NCBI GenBank assembly: GCA_041395445.1
Contig: JAWLAO010000008.1
Location: forward strand, 1-64,000
Length of the DNA stretch: 64,000 nucleotides
Direction: 5' to 3'
Source: Gammaproteobacteria bacterium
GTDB taxonomy: Bacteria; Pseudomonadota; Gammaproteobacteria; Xanthomonadales; Marinicellaceae
Part shown: positions 8,680 to 17,603 of the stretch, piece after piece
Position numbering within the stretch: the stretch's first letter is position 1
Layout: each line of letters starts with the position of its first letter
Position numbers and translations under genes: made by a program
Notes under the pieces: model-generated
Told to the model about the DNA's origin: nothing
The model's input: the letters and a program-made list of their open reading frames with translations, nothing else
Databases searched by the model: none

Positions 8680-9255
8680 ATGAGTTCCATAAAATTAATT
8701 GTTGGCTTGGGAAACCCAGGTAGTCAGTACACAAACACTCGTCATAACGCAGGGTTTTGGTTTGTTGATGCATTATGTAAAAAGTATGGATTTGATTTAA
8801 AAGACAACAAAAAATTCTATGGTGAAGCTGCTAATGTCGATATCAATAATCATAGTATTTGGTTATTGAAACCGATGACTTACATGAACCACTCAGGAAA
8901 GGCATTGCAATCCATTACTCAGTTCTACAAAATCAAACCCGAAGAAATTCTGGTTGCTTATGATGAATTAGATTTACCACCGGGAACTGTCAAACTCAAA
9001 AAAGGTGGTGGTCATGGTGGACATAACGGTCTGCGGGATATTATTAGTTTAATCGGTAGTAATGAATTTTACCGAATCCGACTCGGAATCGGACATCCCG
9101 GGCATAAAAGCAAGGTCGTTTCATGGGTACTGAATCGTGCAAGTAGCGATGATGAAATCAGCATTAATAATGCTATTGATAAGTCTCTTGCTGTACTTGA
9201 AGATTTACTGGATGGTCAACTGGAAAAAGCAACCAGAGAATTACACACTCGTTGA
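8680..9255 (+). CDS. pth: Peptidyl-tRNA hydrolase
   Basis: Pth recycles tRNA from peptidyl-tRNA released by stalled ribosomes. The 191-residue protein has the family motifs IVGLGNPG, YTNTRHNAGFWFVD with the catalytic His near residue 22, LKPMTYMNHSG, DELDLPPG and the GGGHGGHNGLRDI loop, then RIRLGIGHPGH. The start at 8680 is supported by GGAGAA five to ten bases upstream; an in-frame ATG at 8659 would only add seven residues before it. Its last 15 bases overlap the convergent cyclic-nucleotide/rhodanese gene. Confidence 0.96.
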   Translation: MSSIKLIVGLGNPGSQYTNTRHNAGFWFVDALCKKYGFDLKDNKKFYGEAANVDINNHSIWLLKPMTYMNHSGKALQSITQFYKIKPEEILVAYDELDLPPGTVKLKKGGGHGGHNGLRDIISLIGSNEFYRIRLGIGHPGHKSKVVSWVLNRASSDDEISINNAIDKSLAVLEDLLDGQLEKATRELHTR

Positions 9256-10314
9256 TTCCGAATCATCCAATCTTTCAATCAGCTTCAACAAACCTTTGAC
9301 ACCGCCTTGCATGCTATAAACATCATAGCCTAGTGTTGCCAGTAAAAAAGCAGCTGATGCACAACGCAAACCAGTTCCTGAGCAGGTAATGACAGGCACG
9401 TCTTTTTTCAAAAGATTCTCCGCTTTATCCCTCAGTTCACCAAGTGGAATATTAATACTATCGTGAAAACTTTCTTCTTCAAATTCAATCATTTCCCTGA
9501 CATCGACCAATACCGCTCCTTCAAGCAGCATTTCATAAGTTGTGTCGGTTGTTATCCATCTCACCACATGGCTTTTCAACAAGGATGAAAACTTCTCGCC
9601 CGCCATCTGCATCAATAAACCATTAGTCACCATGCGCACCGAGGCATTCCTTGGATCTTTACTCACTAGAGCATTCTCTCCAAATAAAGCCCCTGCTCCA
9701 ATTGTTGCGACTTTTTCTTCCCCTTCTGCCACAACTTTGAAAATATCCGCATCTCCTTTGACGATGATGTAGCAAAAATCACCAAAATCACCTTCTGAAA
9801 TGATTTCTTCACCCTGTTTCACATACAAAGGTTCTAAATTTTTGAAGATTTGATCAACGTGACCTCTGGGAAGCATTTGAACAGCTTTTGAGTTTAGCAA
9901 CCCAACCACCCAATCATAAGACTCATGACCACGCAAAGGACTGTCCGATGACGATTCTTTAAACAAATTATCCCAAACCACAAAGTGATCCAGAAAAATA
10001 TTGTTCATTATCATAACCTTTGCGCTTTTTGATTCGACTTCAGAACTCAGCCTTTTGTTGCTGTTGACCTCACCAACCGGATAATAGGCTGATAAAGATT
10101 CTGCTTTTAGCACTTTTTCTCGACCGGAGGGATAAGTGATTTTAACTCGACCTTCGATAACGTATTTCGCATAAACTTTGTTATCATCGTGTTTGAAAAT
10201 ATCTTCTCCACGATTAAACTCAACGGTTTCGAATTGCTTCAGCAATAACGGCAAAAATTTCTCTTCCATTTTATTGAAAGGATAATAATTTTTTAACTGC
10301 TCGACTGTTATCAT
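9241..10314 (-). CDS. Cyclic-nucleotide-binding and rhodanese domain fusion protein
   Basis: About 357 residues with two CNMP-binding-like modules and a C-terminal rhodanese. The first module (FNRGEDIFKHDD ... YVIEGRVKITY) is divergent. The second (VKQGEEIISEGDFGDFCYIIVKGDADIF, then GALFGENALVSKDPRNASV) has the phosphate-binding cassette core of CRP-type domains. The rhodanese part has VDVREMIEFEEESFHDSINIPL and the active loop CSGTGLR, a complete C-x5-R. There is no helix-turn-helix, so it is not a CRP regulator; it may sense a nucleotide and control sulfur transfer or a phosphatase-like activity. The start at 10314 has GGAAG seven bases upstream; starts at 10329 and 10356 are also in frame. 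Cytosolic, no membrane segment. Confidence 0.85.
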   Translation of the reverse strand: MITVEQLKNYYPFNKMEEKFLPLLLKQFETVEFNRGEDIFKHDDNKVYAKYVIEGRVKITYPSGREKVLKAESLSAYYPVGEVNSNKRLSSEVESKSAKVMIMNNIFLDHFVVWDNLFKESSSDSPLRGHESYDWVVGLLNSKAVQMLPRGHVDQIFKNLEPLYVKQGEEIISEGDFGDFCYIIVKGDADIFKVVAEGEEKVATIGAGALFGENALVSKDPRNASVRMVTNGLLMQMAGEKFSSLLKSHVVRWITTDTTYEMLLEGAVLVDVREMIEFEEESFHDSINIPLGELRDKAENLLKKDVPVITCSGTGLRCASAAFLLATLGYDVYSMQGGVKGLLKLIERLDDSESTSV

Positions 10315-10426
10315 ATTGTTACTTCCCATAGCTTGCAGATTAAGATAACATATCAACCTTTAAAAATAAATTTATGAAATAAAATAATTTTGTAAAAAAC
10401 TCTCAAAATAGACTTTCATCAATTTC

Positions 10427-11659
10427 ATGCTCGAACTGAATCAAGAAACTAAAAAATATTATAAAAAAATATTCATAGCAACTTTGCTGGGAATGAGCTC
10501 AGGACTACCACTATATGTTCTCTATCAAACCATTCCTGCCTGGCTGAAAGATGCCGGAGTTGACTTATCAGATATAGGTCTCTTTCAGTTGATTGGAATT
10601 CCTTACACAATCAAATTTTTATGGGCTCCTTTACTCGACAGATATCGTTTTCCTTTTTTGGGACAAAGAAGAAGTTGGATGTTTGTCACGCAACTTTTAT
10701 TAATCTTATCAATCGCATCAATCGGGTTTTTCAGTCCTCAGAATCAAATCTCAACAATTGTGATGCTAACCGTCATTATGACAACTTTTAGCGCCACTCA
10801 GGATATTGTTATTGATGCTTATCGAAGAGAATTACTGAGCGATGAAGAACTGGGAGCGGGTAATGCCTGGTTTGTGAATGCTTACAGATTCTCATCTTTA
10901 GTTCCCGGTTCGTTGGCACTCGTCCTTGCCGATCGAATAGATTGGCAGTATGTTTTCCCAATCGTTGCATTATTTATGTTGGTCGGTTTGGTAACGACTC
11001 TGTTTATTCCTGAGCACGATATTAAACATGACAATAATAAAACTCTGGCACAATCAATTGTTGAACCGTTGGCTGAATATTTTTCAAGATTCAGTTATAA
11101 ACACGGAATCCTTATACTTGTCTTTCTGATGTTGTATAAATTAGGTGACTCAATGGCAACCGCTTTATCAACACCTTTTTATCTGGATATGGGTTACTCC
11201 AAAACAGTTTTGGGAACAGTGGTAAAGGCAGCAGCTTTGTGGTCAACAGTTGCCGGAGCCTTTATTGCCGGAATAGTGATGAGAAAAATTTCATTAAATA
11301 AATCTTTATGGCTTTTTGGATTCTTTCAAATGCTCACCATACTTGGCTTTGCATGGTTGTCACAACTACAAAATCCGTCAAACACCGCATTATTTATTGT
11401 TGTCAGTTTAGAATATTTAGGCGTTGGCATGGGAACAGTTGCGGTGATTTCATTCATGTTTAAAATCAGCAACAAATCTTTTGCAGCCGCTCAAATTGCC
11501 TTATTTACCGCAATTACGGCAGTTCCTCGAACTTTTATCAACGCCTCTACCGGATATATTATCGAAAGAGTCGGATATTTTGATTTCTTCCTGATATGTA
11601 CCGCTTGTGCAATCCCGGGAATGTTGTTGTTATTCGTTATCGCTCCGTGGAAAGAGTGA
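10427..11659 (+). CDS. ampG: AmpG-like major facilitator permease
   Basis: A 410-residue membrane protein with about 12 predicted transmembrane segments. The N-terminus LLGMSSGLPLYVLYQTIPAW, followed by DLSDIGLFQLIGIPYTIKF and LWAPLLDRY, is the hallmark of AmpG, which imports GlcNAc-anhydroMurNAc peptides for cell-wall recycling. ATQDIVIDAYRRELL is also a conserved AmpG segment. It is slightly short compared with E. coli AmpG (491 residues), closer to the 400-residue forms found in many bacteria. No clear ribosome-binding site precedes the ATG. Family assignment is strong; substrate is inferred. Confidence 0.87.
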   Translation: MLELNQETKKYYKKIFIATLLGMSSGLPLYVLYQTIPAWLKDAGVDLSDIGLFQLIGIPYTIKFLWAPLLDRYRFPFLGQRRSWMFVTQLLLILSIASIGFFSPQNQISTIVMLTVIMTTFSATQDIVIDAYRRELLSDEELGAGNAWFVNAYRFSSLVPGSLALVLADRIDWQYVFPIVALFMLVGLVTTLFIPEHDIKHDNNKTLAQSIVEPLAEYFSRFSYKHGILILVFLMLYKLGDSMATALSTPFYLDMGYSKTVLGTVVKAAALWSTVAGAFIAGIVMRKISLNKSLWLFGFFQMLTILGFAWLSQLQNPSNTALFIVVSLEYLGVGMGTVAVISFMFKISNKSFAAAQIALFTAITAVPRTFINASTGYIIERVGYFDFFLICTACAIPGMLLLFVIAPWKE

Positions 11660-11693
11660 TATAATCACGCCGTTTAGAAATTTTTAACTTAAA

Positions 11694-12368
11694 ATGATAG
11701 AAAATCCTCAAACTTTCCCTGACAAAACTTTTTTTCTGCAAGGACCAGTAGGCAAAATCGAGTGTTTGCCGGGAGATCCGGTTGACGGAGAAGACCGAAA
11801 AGCGGTTGGAATCATTTGCCATCCGCATCCGTTATTTGGCGGAACCATGCATAACAAAGTCACGCACATGATTGAAAAAGCCTTCCGTGAACTCGGAGCA
11901 TATACTATTCGGTTCAATTTTCGTGGTGTTGGTGAAACAGATGGCGAGTTTGACGATGGCAACGGGGAAACCGAAGATGTCATTGCAATTTACAATTGGG
12001 TTAAAGAATTATTCCCCGAACATGATATCTGGCTTGCCGGTTTTTCATTTGGTTCTTATACGGCTTTAAAAGCCTGTCCGACAGTTAATCCAACACAATT
12101 TCTGACAATTGCACCGCCGGTTGAGCGTTATGATTATACAAAATTGGAAGCTCCACAATGTCCATGGCTGATTATTCAGGGTGAAGAAGATGATGTGGTA
12201 ACACCAAAAGCAGTTTACAACTACGTTGACACTTTGGAACCCAGACCGCAGTTGATTACTTTTAAAGCCGGACATTTCTTTCATCGTCGTTTGATTGATT
12301 TAAAAGGAGCAATTAAAAACGGTATTCTCAGACAACTTCCAGAGGAAGAAACCACATCTGAAGAATAA
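11694..12368 (+). CDS. Alpha/beta hydrolase (COG2945 type)
   Basis: A 224-residue serine hydrolase fold. Seen: CHPHPLFGGTMHNKV at the N-terminus, RFNFRGVGETDGEFDDG, the nucleophile elbow GFSFGSY, an acid region in QGEEDDVVTP and the catalytic His in KAGHFFHRR. Members of this family are small cytosolic esterases or hydrolases without a fixed substrate. Its stop is directly followed by the ATG of zapE, so the two are co-transcribed and probably coupled. Confidence 0.88.
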   Translation: MIENPQTFPDKTFFLQGPVGKIECLPGDPVDGEDRKAVGIICHPHPLFGGTMHNKVTHMIEKAFRELGAYTIRFNFRGVGETDGEFDDGNGETEDVIAIYNWVKELFPEHDIWLAGFSFGSYTALKACPTVNPTQFLTIAPPVERYDYTKLEAPQCPWLIIQGEEDDVVTPKAVYNYVDTLEPRPQLITFKAGHFFHRRLIDLKGAIKNGILRQLPEEETTSEE

Positions 12369-13406
12369 ATGAGTCCTTTAAAACTCTACCAAAAGCTGGT
12401 TTCACAAGGGGAAATTTCCAAAGATTCTTTGCAGGAGCAAGTGGTACTGGCTTTTGAGAATATTCATCATAATCTTCACAAAAAGTCTTCATTCTGGTTT
12501 TTTAAACCGAAGAGAAGATTCAACGGGCTATATATTTATGGTTCGGTGGGACGTGGAAAAACTTTTCTGATGGATTTGTTTATCCAAACCATTGATGAAA
12601 AAAGAGTTCGCAGACAGCATTTTCACAGTTTTATGAAATGGTTACATCAGCAATTAAGGCAGATAAAAAACCAGCAGAACCCTCTCGATACAGTTATCAA
12701 AGCTTTATCAGAAGAAATTGATGTGTTATGCCTGGATGAGTTTCTGGTGCATGACATCACTGATGCCATGCTGCTCGCCGGAATTCTCTTTGCTATGCAA
12801 AAATACAATATCTCCATCATCACCACTTCCAATGTCAATCCGAAAGATTTGTATTTGGGAGGCTTACAACGAGAGAAATTCCTGCCGGCAATTTCATGGA
12901 TGCAACAAAATATGACTATCATCCAATTGGACGGAGAACATGATTACCGCACAGCGGATACAACATCAAGCCAGCAAAAGTGGCTTTCACCAATCAATAA
13001 GCACAACGAAACACTATTTGAAAGTCGCTTCAGTCAATTGGTTGGCTCGGATGATATTCACATTTCGGCTATCGAAATCAATAAAAGGAAAATCGAAGTC
13101 ATCAAACGTAGCGACAAACACATAATGTTGGAATTTGAAGTCCTATGCATGCAACCCCGAAATGCCTCAGACTATATCCAACTGGCAGAAAAATACCAAA
13201 CCATCTTTATCGTTATCAATCATGCAATAGACCAAGAAGACCGTAACACCGCGCGAAGATTTATCACCTTGATTGATGTGCTCTATGACACAAACACACC
13301 ATTATATGCCCTATCAGCGGTTTCCTTTGATGAAATCTATCAAGGCAAAGAACTCTCCTTTGAAATGCAACGCACCGTTTCGAGACTGACTGAGCAAAGC
13401 CAATAA
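12369..13406 (+). CDS. zapE: Cell division protein ZapE (AFG1-like ATPase)
   Basis: ZapE is an AAA-type ATPase that acts on the Z ring during division and stress in E. coli. The 345-residue protein has Walker A GSVGRGKTFLMD near residue 57, Walker B VLCLDEFLVHDI near 118, and the AFG1 motifs TSNVNPKDLYLGGLQREKFLPAI and the C-terminal YALSAVSFDEIYQGKE. Length matches the family. It starts on the base after the stop of the upstream hydrolase. No terminator is evident downstream. Confidence 0.93.
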   Translation: MSPLKLYQKLVSQGEISKDSLQEQVVLAFENIHHNLHKKSSFWFFKPKRRFNGLYIYGSVGRGKTFLMDLFIQTIDEKRVRRQHFHSFMKWLHQQLRQIKNQQNPLDTVIKALSEEIDVLCLDEFLVHDITDAMLLAGILFAMQKYNISIITTSNVNPKDLYLGGLQREKFLPAISWMQQNMTIIQLDGEHDYRTADTTSSQQKWLSPINKHNETLFESRFSQLVGSDDIHISAIEINKRKIEVIKRSDKHIMLEFEVLCMQPRNASDYIQLAEKYQTIFIVINHAIDQEDRNTARRFITLIDVLYDTNTPLYALSAVSFDEIYQGKELSFEMQRTVSRLTEQSQ

Positions 13407-13610
13407 CAAGTATACGCCATTACCGCTTCATTTTTTTCGTGATTCGTGTAAAGGCAGGAATCTAGTTATTTGGATTGATTTATCAAAAAGTGTGCTCAAA
13501 ATTCTCAGCCTAAAGGTTTCACTGAGTATTTGAAAAAGTTGCAAATTATTCGTAAACTATATTCAATTTTTTATGATTTAAGAAATATAAATAACCTACG
13601 AGATTTAACA

Positions 13611-13736
13611 ATGAAAAATAAATTCCAATCATTTAAATTCAGTAAACAACGCATAAATGAGGGTTTAGGTAAATTATCCTTTGATAAACTTGTAAATTAC
13701 TCTCAAACTTTATCTTTTTTAATTTTAATAAAATAA
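13611..13736 (+). CDS. Possible 41-residue peptide of unknown function
   Basis: A short ORF MKNKFQSFKFSKQRINEGLG and onward, ending in a hydrophobic tail (LSFLILIK). It is listed because its ATG sits behind the same leader (AAATAACCTACGAGATT) that precedes the next gene start at 13753, so the initiation region has been duplicated. The basic Lys/Phe-rich start followed by INEGLGKLSFDKL is faintly like a ribosomally made peptide leader, but no maturation gene is nearby. It may equally be a fragment. Confidence 0.25.
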   Translation: MKNKFQSFKFSKQRINEGLGKLSFDKLVNYSQTLSFLILIK

Positions 13737-13752
13737 CCTACGAGATTAAAGT

Positions 13753-14568
13753 ATGAAATTAATCCTACTACCGGGAAATGGATGGAACCGGTTTGCTTTT
13801 CAAGCCGCTTGTTGATGTATTTGGCACAAATGCGGAAGTTAAAGTGATTGCCTTATCCAACACAGGAAAAGCTGACTTATGAAGAACTAACTGTGTATGT
13901 CACCACCCAGCTTCCTGAAGAGGATTATATTTTGGTTGCGGAGTCATTTTCGGGTCCGATTGCTTATCAAATTGCAAAGAAATATTCACAAAATCTAAAG
14001 GCGGCTGTATTTATAGCTACATTCCTGACTTCACCGAATCGATTATTGACACTTTTAACTAATTGCCAATGGGATTGTTATTCAAAATTCCAATCCCGGC
14101 TTTTTTAATCAAACGATACTTTCTAGGAAGAGACGTTAATTCGGAGACAATTGGACTCTTTAGAAAATCTATAAACTCAGTTAGTTGTCGGGTTTTTTAC
14201 CATTTCGCCTTAATGAAATGAAAAAGCTGAAACCTGAAAGTACAACCCTTTTGATTCCGTGTCTCTATATTCAAGCGAAAAATGACAAACTGGTTTCTGA
14301 AAATCATGTTAATGAATTTAAAAAAATTGCTCCTCAAGTAAAGGTTGTAGTAATTGAAGGTCCTCACTTTGTAAGCACACATGTAAATCCGAAACGATGT
14401 TCCCTTGAAGTAATATTAGAGTTTGCCGAAAAAACACAGGTTCAGACGCTCAAGTCTAACCCTAATGATGCATCAGCAAGTAGGCTGAGCTGTGTATACA
14501 AAGCCCAACATTATTTTGAGTCGAGTTATTGGGCTTTCCGTTCAGCACCAACCTTGTATCAAATGTAA
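13753..14568 (+). pseudogene. Alpha/beta hydrolase, frameshifted and decayed
   Basis: Pieces in several frames form one small hydrolase. The start reads MKLILLPGN with GMDGTGLLFKPLVDVFG in the next frame. The middle has the nucleophile-elbow region LVAESFSGPIAYQIAKKY. The end has IPCLYIQAKNDKLVSENHV (acid-residue region) and EGPHFVSTHVNPKR with the catalytic His. Frames change near 13785, near 13860 and between 14075 and 14190. The hydrolase homology stops near 14440; the remaining codons to 14568 run into a hairpin and are probably not native. Confidence 0.75.
14500..14537 (+). terminator. Hairpin after the decayed hydrolase gene
   Basis: AAAGCCCAA (14500-14508) pairs perfectly with TTGGGCTTT (14529-14537) around a 20-base loop. 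There is no long T tail after the stem, so it is only terminator-like. Confidence 0.45.
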
Positions 14569-14800
14569 TAACAAGCAATTGTTAATTATTCAATGGCAAT
14601 TGAATAAAGGGGTAAAGATGTTGTCGCTAAACCTTAGATCATTGAGAATCTGTTATGCATTACACGAACTCTTACATTAACCACCATAAATACGAACGTA
14701 TCTTGTGCATAGCTAGCGGCTATAGCACGAATAGTTACAAGAATGTATGGCAGTTAATTATTCAATCACCAGCAATATTATATTCACTGAGGGATAAATT
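14569..14800. other. Non-coding 5' region of the IS110-type element
   Basis: No protein is visible. It contains a perfect palindrome TTATTCAAT-GGCA-ATTGAATAA (14586-14607), a second hairpin GTGCATAG / CTATAGCAC near 14703-14727, and the word GTTAATTATTCAAT twice (14581 and about 14753). In IS110 elements the region before the transposase encodes the bridge RNA, so this stretch is a candidate; the element ends were not identified. Confidence 0.35.
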
Positions 14801-15779
14801 ATGATTTATTTTGGTATTGATATTTCTAAATTAATATTTGATAACTGCTTTTACTTGATAATAAATCAAGTCATAAGAAATTTAAAAAATAATCACAAGG
14901 TTTTTTTCTTTTTCATAAAATGGATAAAATCATTTAAAACAGAAATTATATTTGTATGGAAGCAACAGGAGTTTATGGCGCACACTTGGCTTCTTTTTTA
15001 GTTAAGAAAAATACAAGACTATTGTTTCCAACCCTTACAAAATAAAGAACTATGCACGAATGAAATGAATCGAAACAAAACAGATAAAGCTGATTCATTA
15101 TGTATTGCACAATTACCAAAACTTCAAAATGAAGGTGGAATTGAGAATTATCTTTATACACTAAAAAAGCAAGTACTTTCAAAGACTACAAGCTCTAGTT
15201 ACTCGATTAGAACAAGTAAATTTACTTAAAATACAAGAAGTTAATCATTTAGAATCAACCCTAGACAAAAGTCTCCGTTAAATTCATAAAGCAAACAATA
15301 AAGCACTTTGAAAACAAATAAAGGTCATTAAAAACTCAATAAAAGAATGTGTCAATCAAGATTTGATTCTAAAAAAACAGGTAAAACTATTGATTACAAT
15401 TGATGGAATTGGAGAAATAACATTTTTTGTCAATATTGGCATATCTGGTGATATTTCTTCTTTTTCTTTCTTTTTATTTGCGACATCTGGGCAAGTAACC
15501 AGTTATGCAGGTATCAACCCTTTTATTGAAAACTTGGTACTAGTCTGAAGGTCTCTAGATTATCAAAAATGGGTCATAAACGACTACGTAAATCTTTATA
15601 CATGCCAGCTATGTTGCTAAGAAAATACAATCCAATTCTTATCAACTTTTATATGACAAATTGATAAACAAAGGTAAACTCAAGAAAGTAGCAATTTGTG
15701 CTGTAATGAGAAGCTGCTAGTTCTTTCTCTATGGAGTTTTGAATGAAACTGCATTTAATCCAAATTATAAAAAATGCAA
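14801..15779 (+). pseudogene. IS110-family transposase, degraded
   Basis: Translated in several frames this is a DEDD transposase of the IS110 family. The N-terminus MIYFGIDISKLIFD gives the first catalytic Asp. Then come EATGVYGAHLASFLVKKN, NKTDKADSLCIAQLPK, LLITIDGIGEIT, TSYAGINPFIE, LSKMGHKRLRKSLYMPAM and a C-terminal LYGVLNETAFNPNYKK. Stops and frame changes interrupt it at six or more places, and part of the middle is hard to follow. It cannot be active. It sits among other decayed sequence between zapE and purK. Confidence 0.8.
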
Positions 15780-16090
15780 GGCAACCAAAATAGTTTGCTC
15801 TTTGCTTCCGTTTATGGTCATTGGCACTTCTGCCTGTACCACATAAACATTGTAACATAACTTGCTTTTGTTTTATAAATACTTCGGGGTTTGGGGCAGA
15901 GCCCCATGGTTGTTCCAGCCGACAAATAATTTGATATAATGCTTGAACTTTAAGACAGTATCTACCATACATGTTGGTTAAAACCAACGACCCAATTGTT
16001 TTGTTATAAATCATGGAATCATTTTGAGATTTTTTACGACTGTGTGTGCTTTGCACACTCCGCTCAGTATGACGGTGTTCTTTTTTACCC

Positions 16091-16253
16091 CCTTACATTT
16101 CGCTGAGACGCACAGAAATATTCGGGAAGAAGCTTCATACTGTTTGAGCGAAGCGAGTTTATGAAGCGCCGAATATTTTGAGCATCGAAGGTAGCCGAAG
16201 GCCGGAATGTCGGGGTGCTTCTTTACGGTACTTTTTGAGCACGCAAAAGTGCC
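16091..16253 (-). repeat. Structured intergenic repeat, copy A
   Basis: Read on the minus strand it starts with a GGCACTTTTG ... AAAAGTACC hairpin, then GCACCCCGACATTCCGG and CTTCGATGCTCA. Next comes a long hairpin whose arms are 16115-16139 and 16160-16178 (AATATTCGG and GCTTCATA pairing), with CTCGCTTCGCTCA in its loop. It closes with TGTGCGTCTCAGCGAAATG. Copy B at 47271-47442 has the same order of parts but different stem bases. Confidence 0.75.
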
Positions 16254-16339
16254 ACTCATAAGATACTGAAATGAATTCAGCATGATGATATCTTTGTTGA
16301 GATACTTCGCTTTCGCTCAAAGTATGACAGAGTTTCACT

Positions 16340-16445
16340 AGATCTCCGGGTCAAGCCTGAAGATGACAAAAAAAAAGAGCCAAAGGCTGAGAGTTCGGGG
16401 CGTGCTTTTTGGTTACTTTGTTTTACAATATAAAGAAGTAACAAT
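16340..16445 (-). repeat. Partial copy (C) of the structured repeat
   Basis: On the minus strand the leading hairpin GTTACTTCTTTA ... AAAGTAAC is followed by CAAAAAGCACGCCCCGAAC, matching the first third of copies A and B. After that the sequence diverges into an unrelated repeat with GTCATCTTCAGGCTTGACC. Confidence 0.5.
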
Positions 16446-16489
16446 AAAATGACTAGATCCTCGAGCAAGTCCGACGAAACAAAGGTTTT

Positions 16490-17601
16490 TAGACTTCCGT
16501 TACTTGCCTCTAATAATTTCGCAAGATTAACCACTTTTTGATGAAGTTCTTCAGCATTGTCAGCGACAACGGTCGAATGCCCGACTTTGCGACCGGGGCG
16601 ATTTTGTTTCAAGCCGTAAATATGCCAGTGAACATCTTTTTTCCTTATTGCAAAGCCCACAGGCGGGCCCTCGCCAATCCAATTAATCATTGCCGCATAA
16701 CCACTTTGGCATCGCCGTTGAACCGAGAGGAATCTCAATCCGGCGCGGAGGTGATTTTCAAACCAGGAAATGCCCTTCAATACTCCAATGTCCGGAGTTG
16801 TGAACTCGTGGTGCCATTTCATTGATAAATAAACCGCTATCAGTTTCAAACATTTCTACGGTTAAGACACCAACATAGTTCAGTTTATCAGCAATTTTTT
16901 GAGCATATTCAAAGGCTTTGGACTGTTTTCACTAGCAACAGCCGGGACTAAAGTTGTTGTCAGAATTGCCTTTGCTTGTGTTTGTTTTCACAAAGTTCAT
17001 AGAATGCATAATCCACCAGCATTTCTTTAGCAATAATTACCGAAACTTCAATGATTAAAATGCACGGCCTTTTCCAGAATAAATGATCCGCCGTCAATTT
17101 GACTCCACAATTTAAGGTTTGTTTGGCTGTGATGCGGCACTGCCCTTACCGTCATAGCCCATTCTTCGGGTTTTCAAAAAAGCCGTCATTTCCACTGCTT
17201 TTAACTGCAAATAAGAGTTCCGAATAGCTATCAATCCTACAAAAATCCCCAACCGGAAGATTGAGTTGTTCACGAAACAGAACTTTTTCTTTCAGACGAT
17301 CTTGTGCCACTTCAAGAACACTAGGATGAGGAAAAACCTGAGTGTTCTTTGCCACAAATTCAGCGGCGCTGACGGGCACATTTTCAAAATCATAAGTAAC
17401 AAAATCACACTGTTTAGCAAATTCTTCCAACGCAATTTCATTGTCATAATCAGCTACAATGAGTTTTCCAACCAATCCGGCACAGGCATCTTTGGTCGGA
17501 TCAAAAAACACAAAACGGAATCCCAAGGGGTAGCCATCCAGTGCCAGCATTTGTGCCAACTGACCGCCGCCAAGAATACCAATGGTAGGAAATTTATTCA
17601 T
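16490..17601 (-). pseudogene. purK: PurK (N5-carboxyaminoimidazole ribonucleotide synthase), broken
   Basis: PurK uses ATP and bicarbonate to convert AIR to N5-CAIR. The first 140 or so residues (IGILGGGQLAQMLALDGYPLG to VGDFCRIDSYSELL) are open. From about 17160 downstream the frame changes repeatedly: GYDGKGQ, then SVIIAK, then an in-frame island YVGVLTVEMFETDSGLFINE with MAPRVHNSGHW, then ISWFENHLRA, MINWIGEG and finally HWHIYGLKQNRPGRKVGHST in other frames. At least six indels are required. The C-terminal homology ends near 16494 and the reading frame runs on into repeat DNA. It lies 2 bases after purE, the normal operon order. Confidence 0.88.
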
Positions 17602-17603
17602 AA

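Larger units (their letters stand above)
15780..16489. other. Intergenic region rich in dispersed repeats
   Basis: No gene is supported. The stretch holds a GGGGC-AGA-GCCCC hairpin (15893-15905), one full copy of a structured repeat (16091-16253), and part of another (about 16340-16445) together with a word of the common type in which GAGATACTTCGCTTTCGCTCAAAG leads into GTATGACAG. Open frames on the minus strand here merely follow the repeats. Confidence 0.6.

Noticed and set aside
13530..13736. A 68-residue protein starting at 13530
   Set aside because: The upstream half is low-complexity AT-rich sequence without a ribosome-binding site; only the shorter 41-residue frame has a supported start.
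14500..14537. Possible integron attC site (GCCCAAC ... GTTATTGGGC)
   Set aside because: The right-hand core is GTTATTGGGC instead of GTTRRRY, no second pair of boxes fits and no integrase or cassette array is present. A simple hairpin explains it.
15649..16283. Minus-strand open frames in the repeat region (135 and 90 residues)
   Set aside because: Their sequence follows the structured repeats; similar open frames appear from copy B. No ribosome-binding site or family supports them as proteins.
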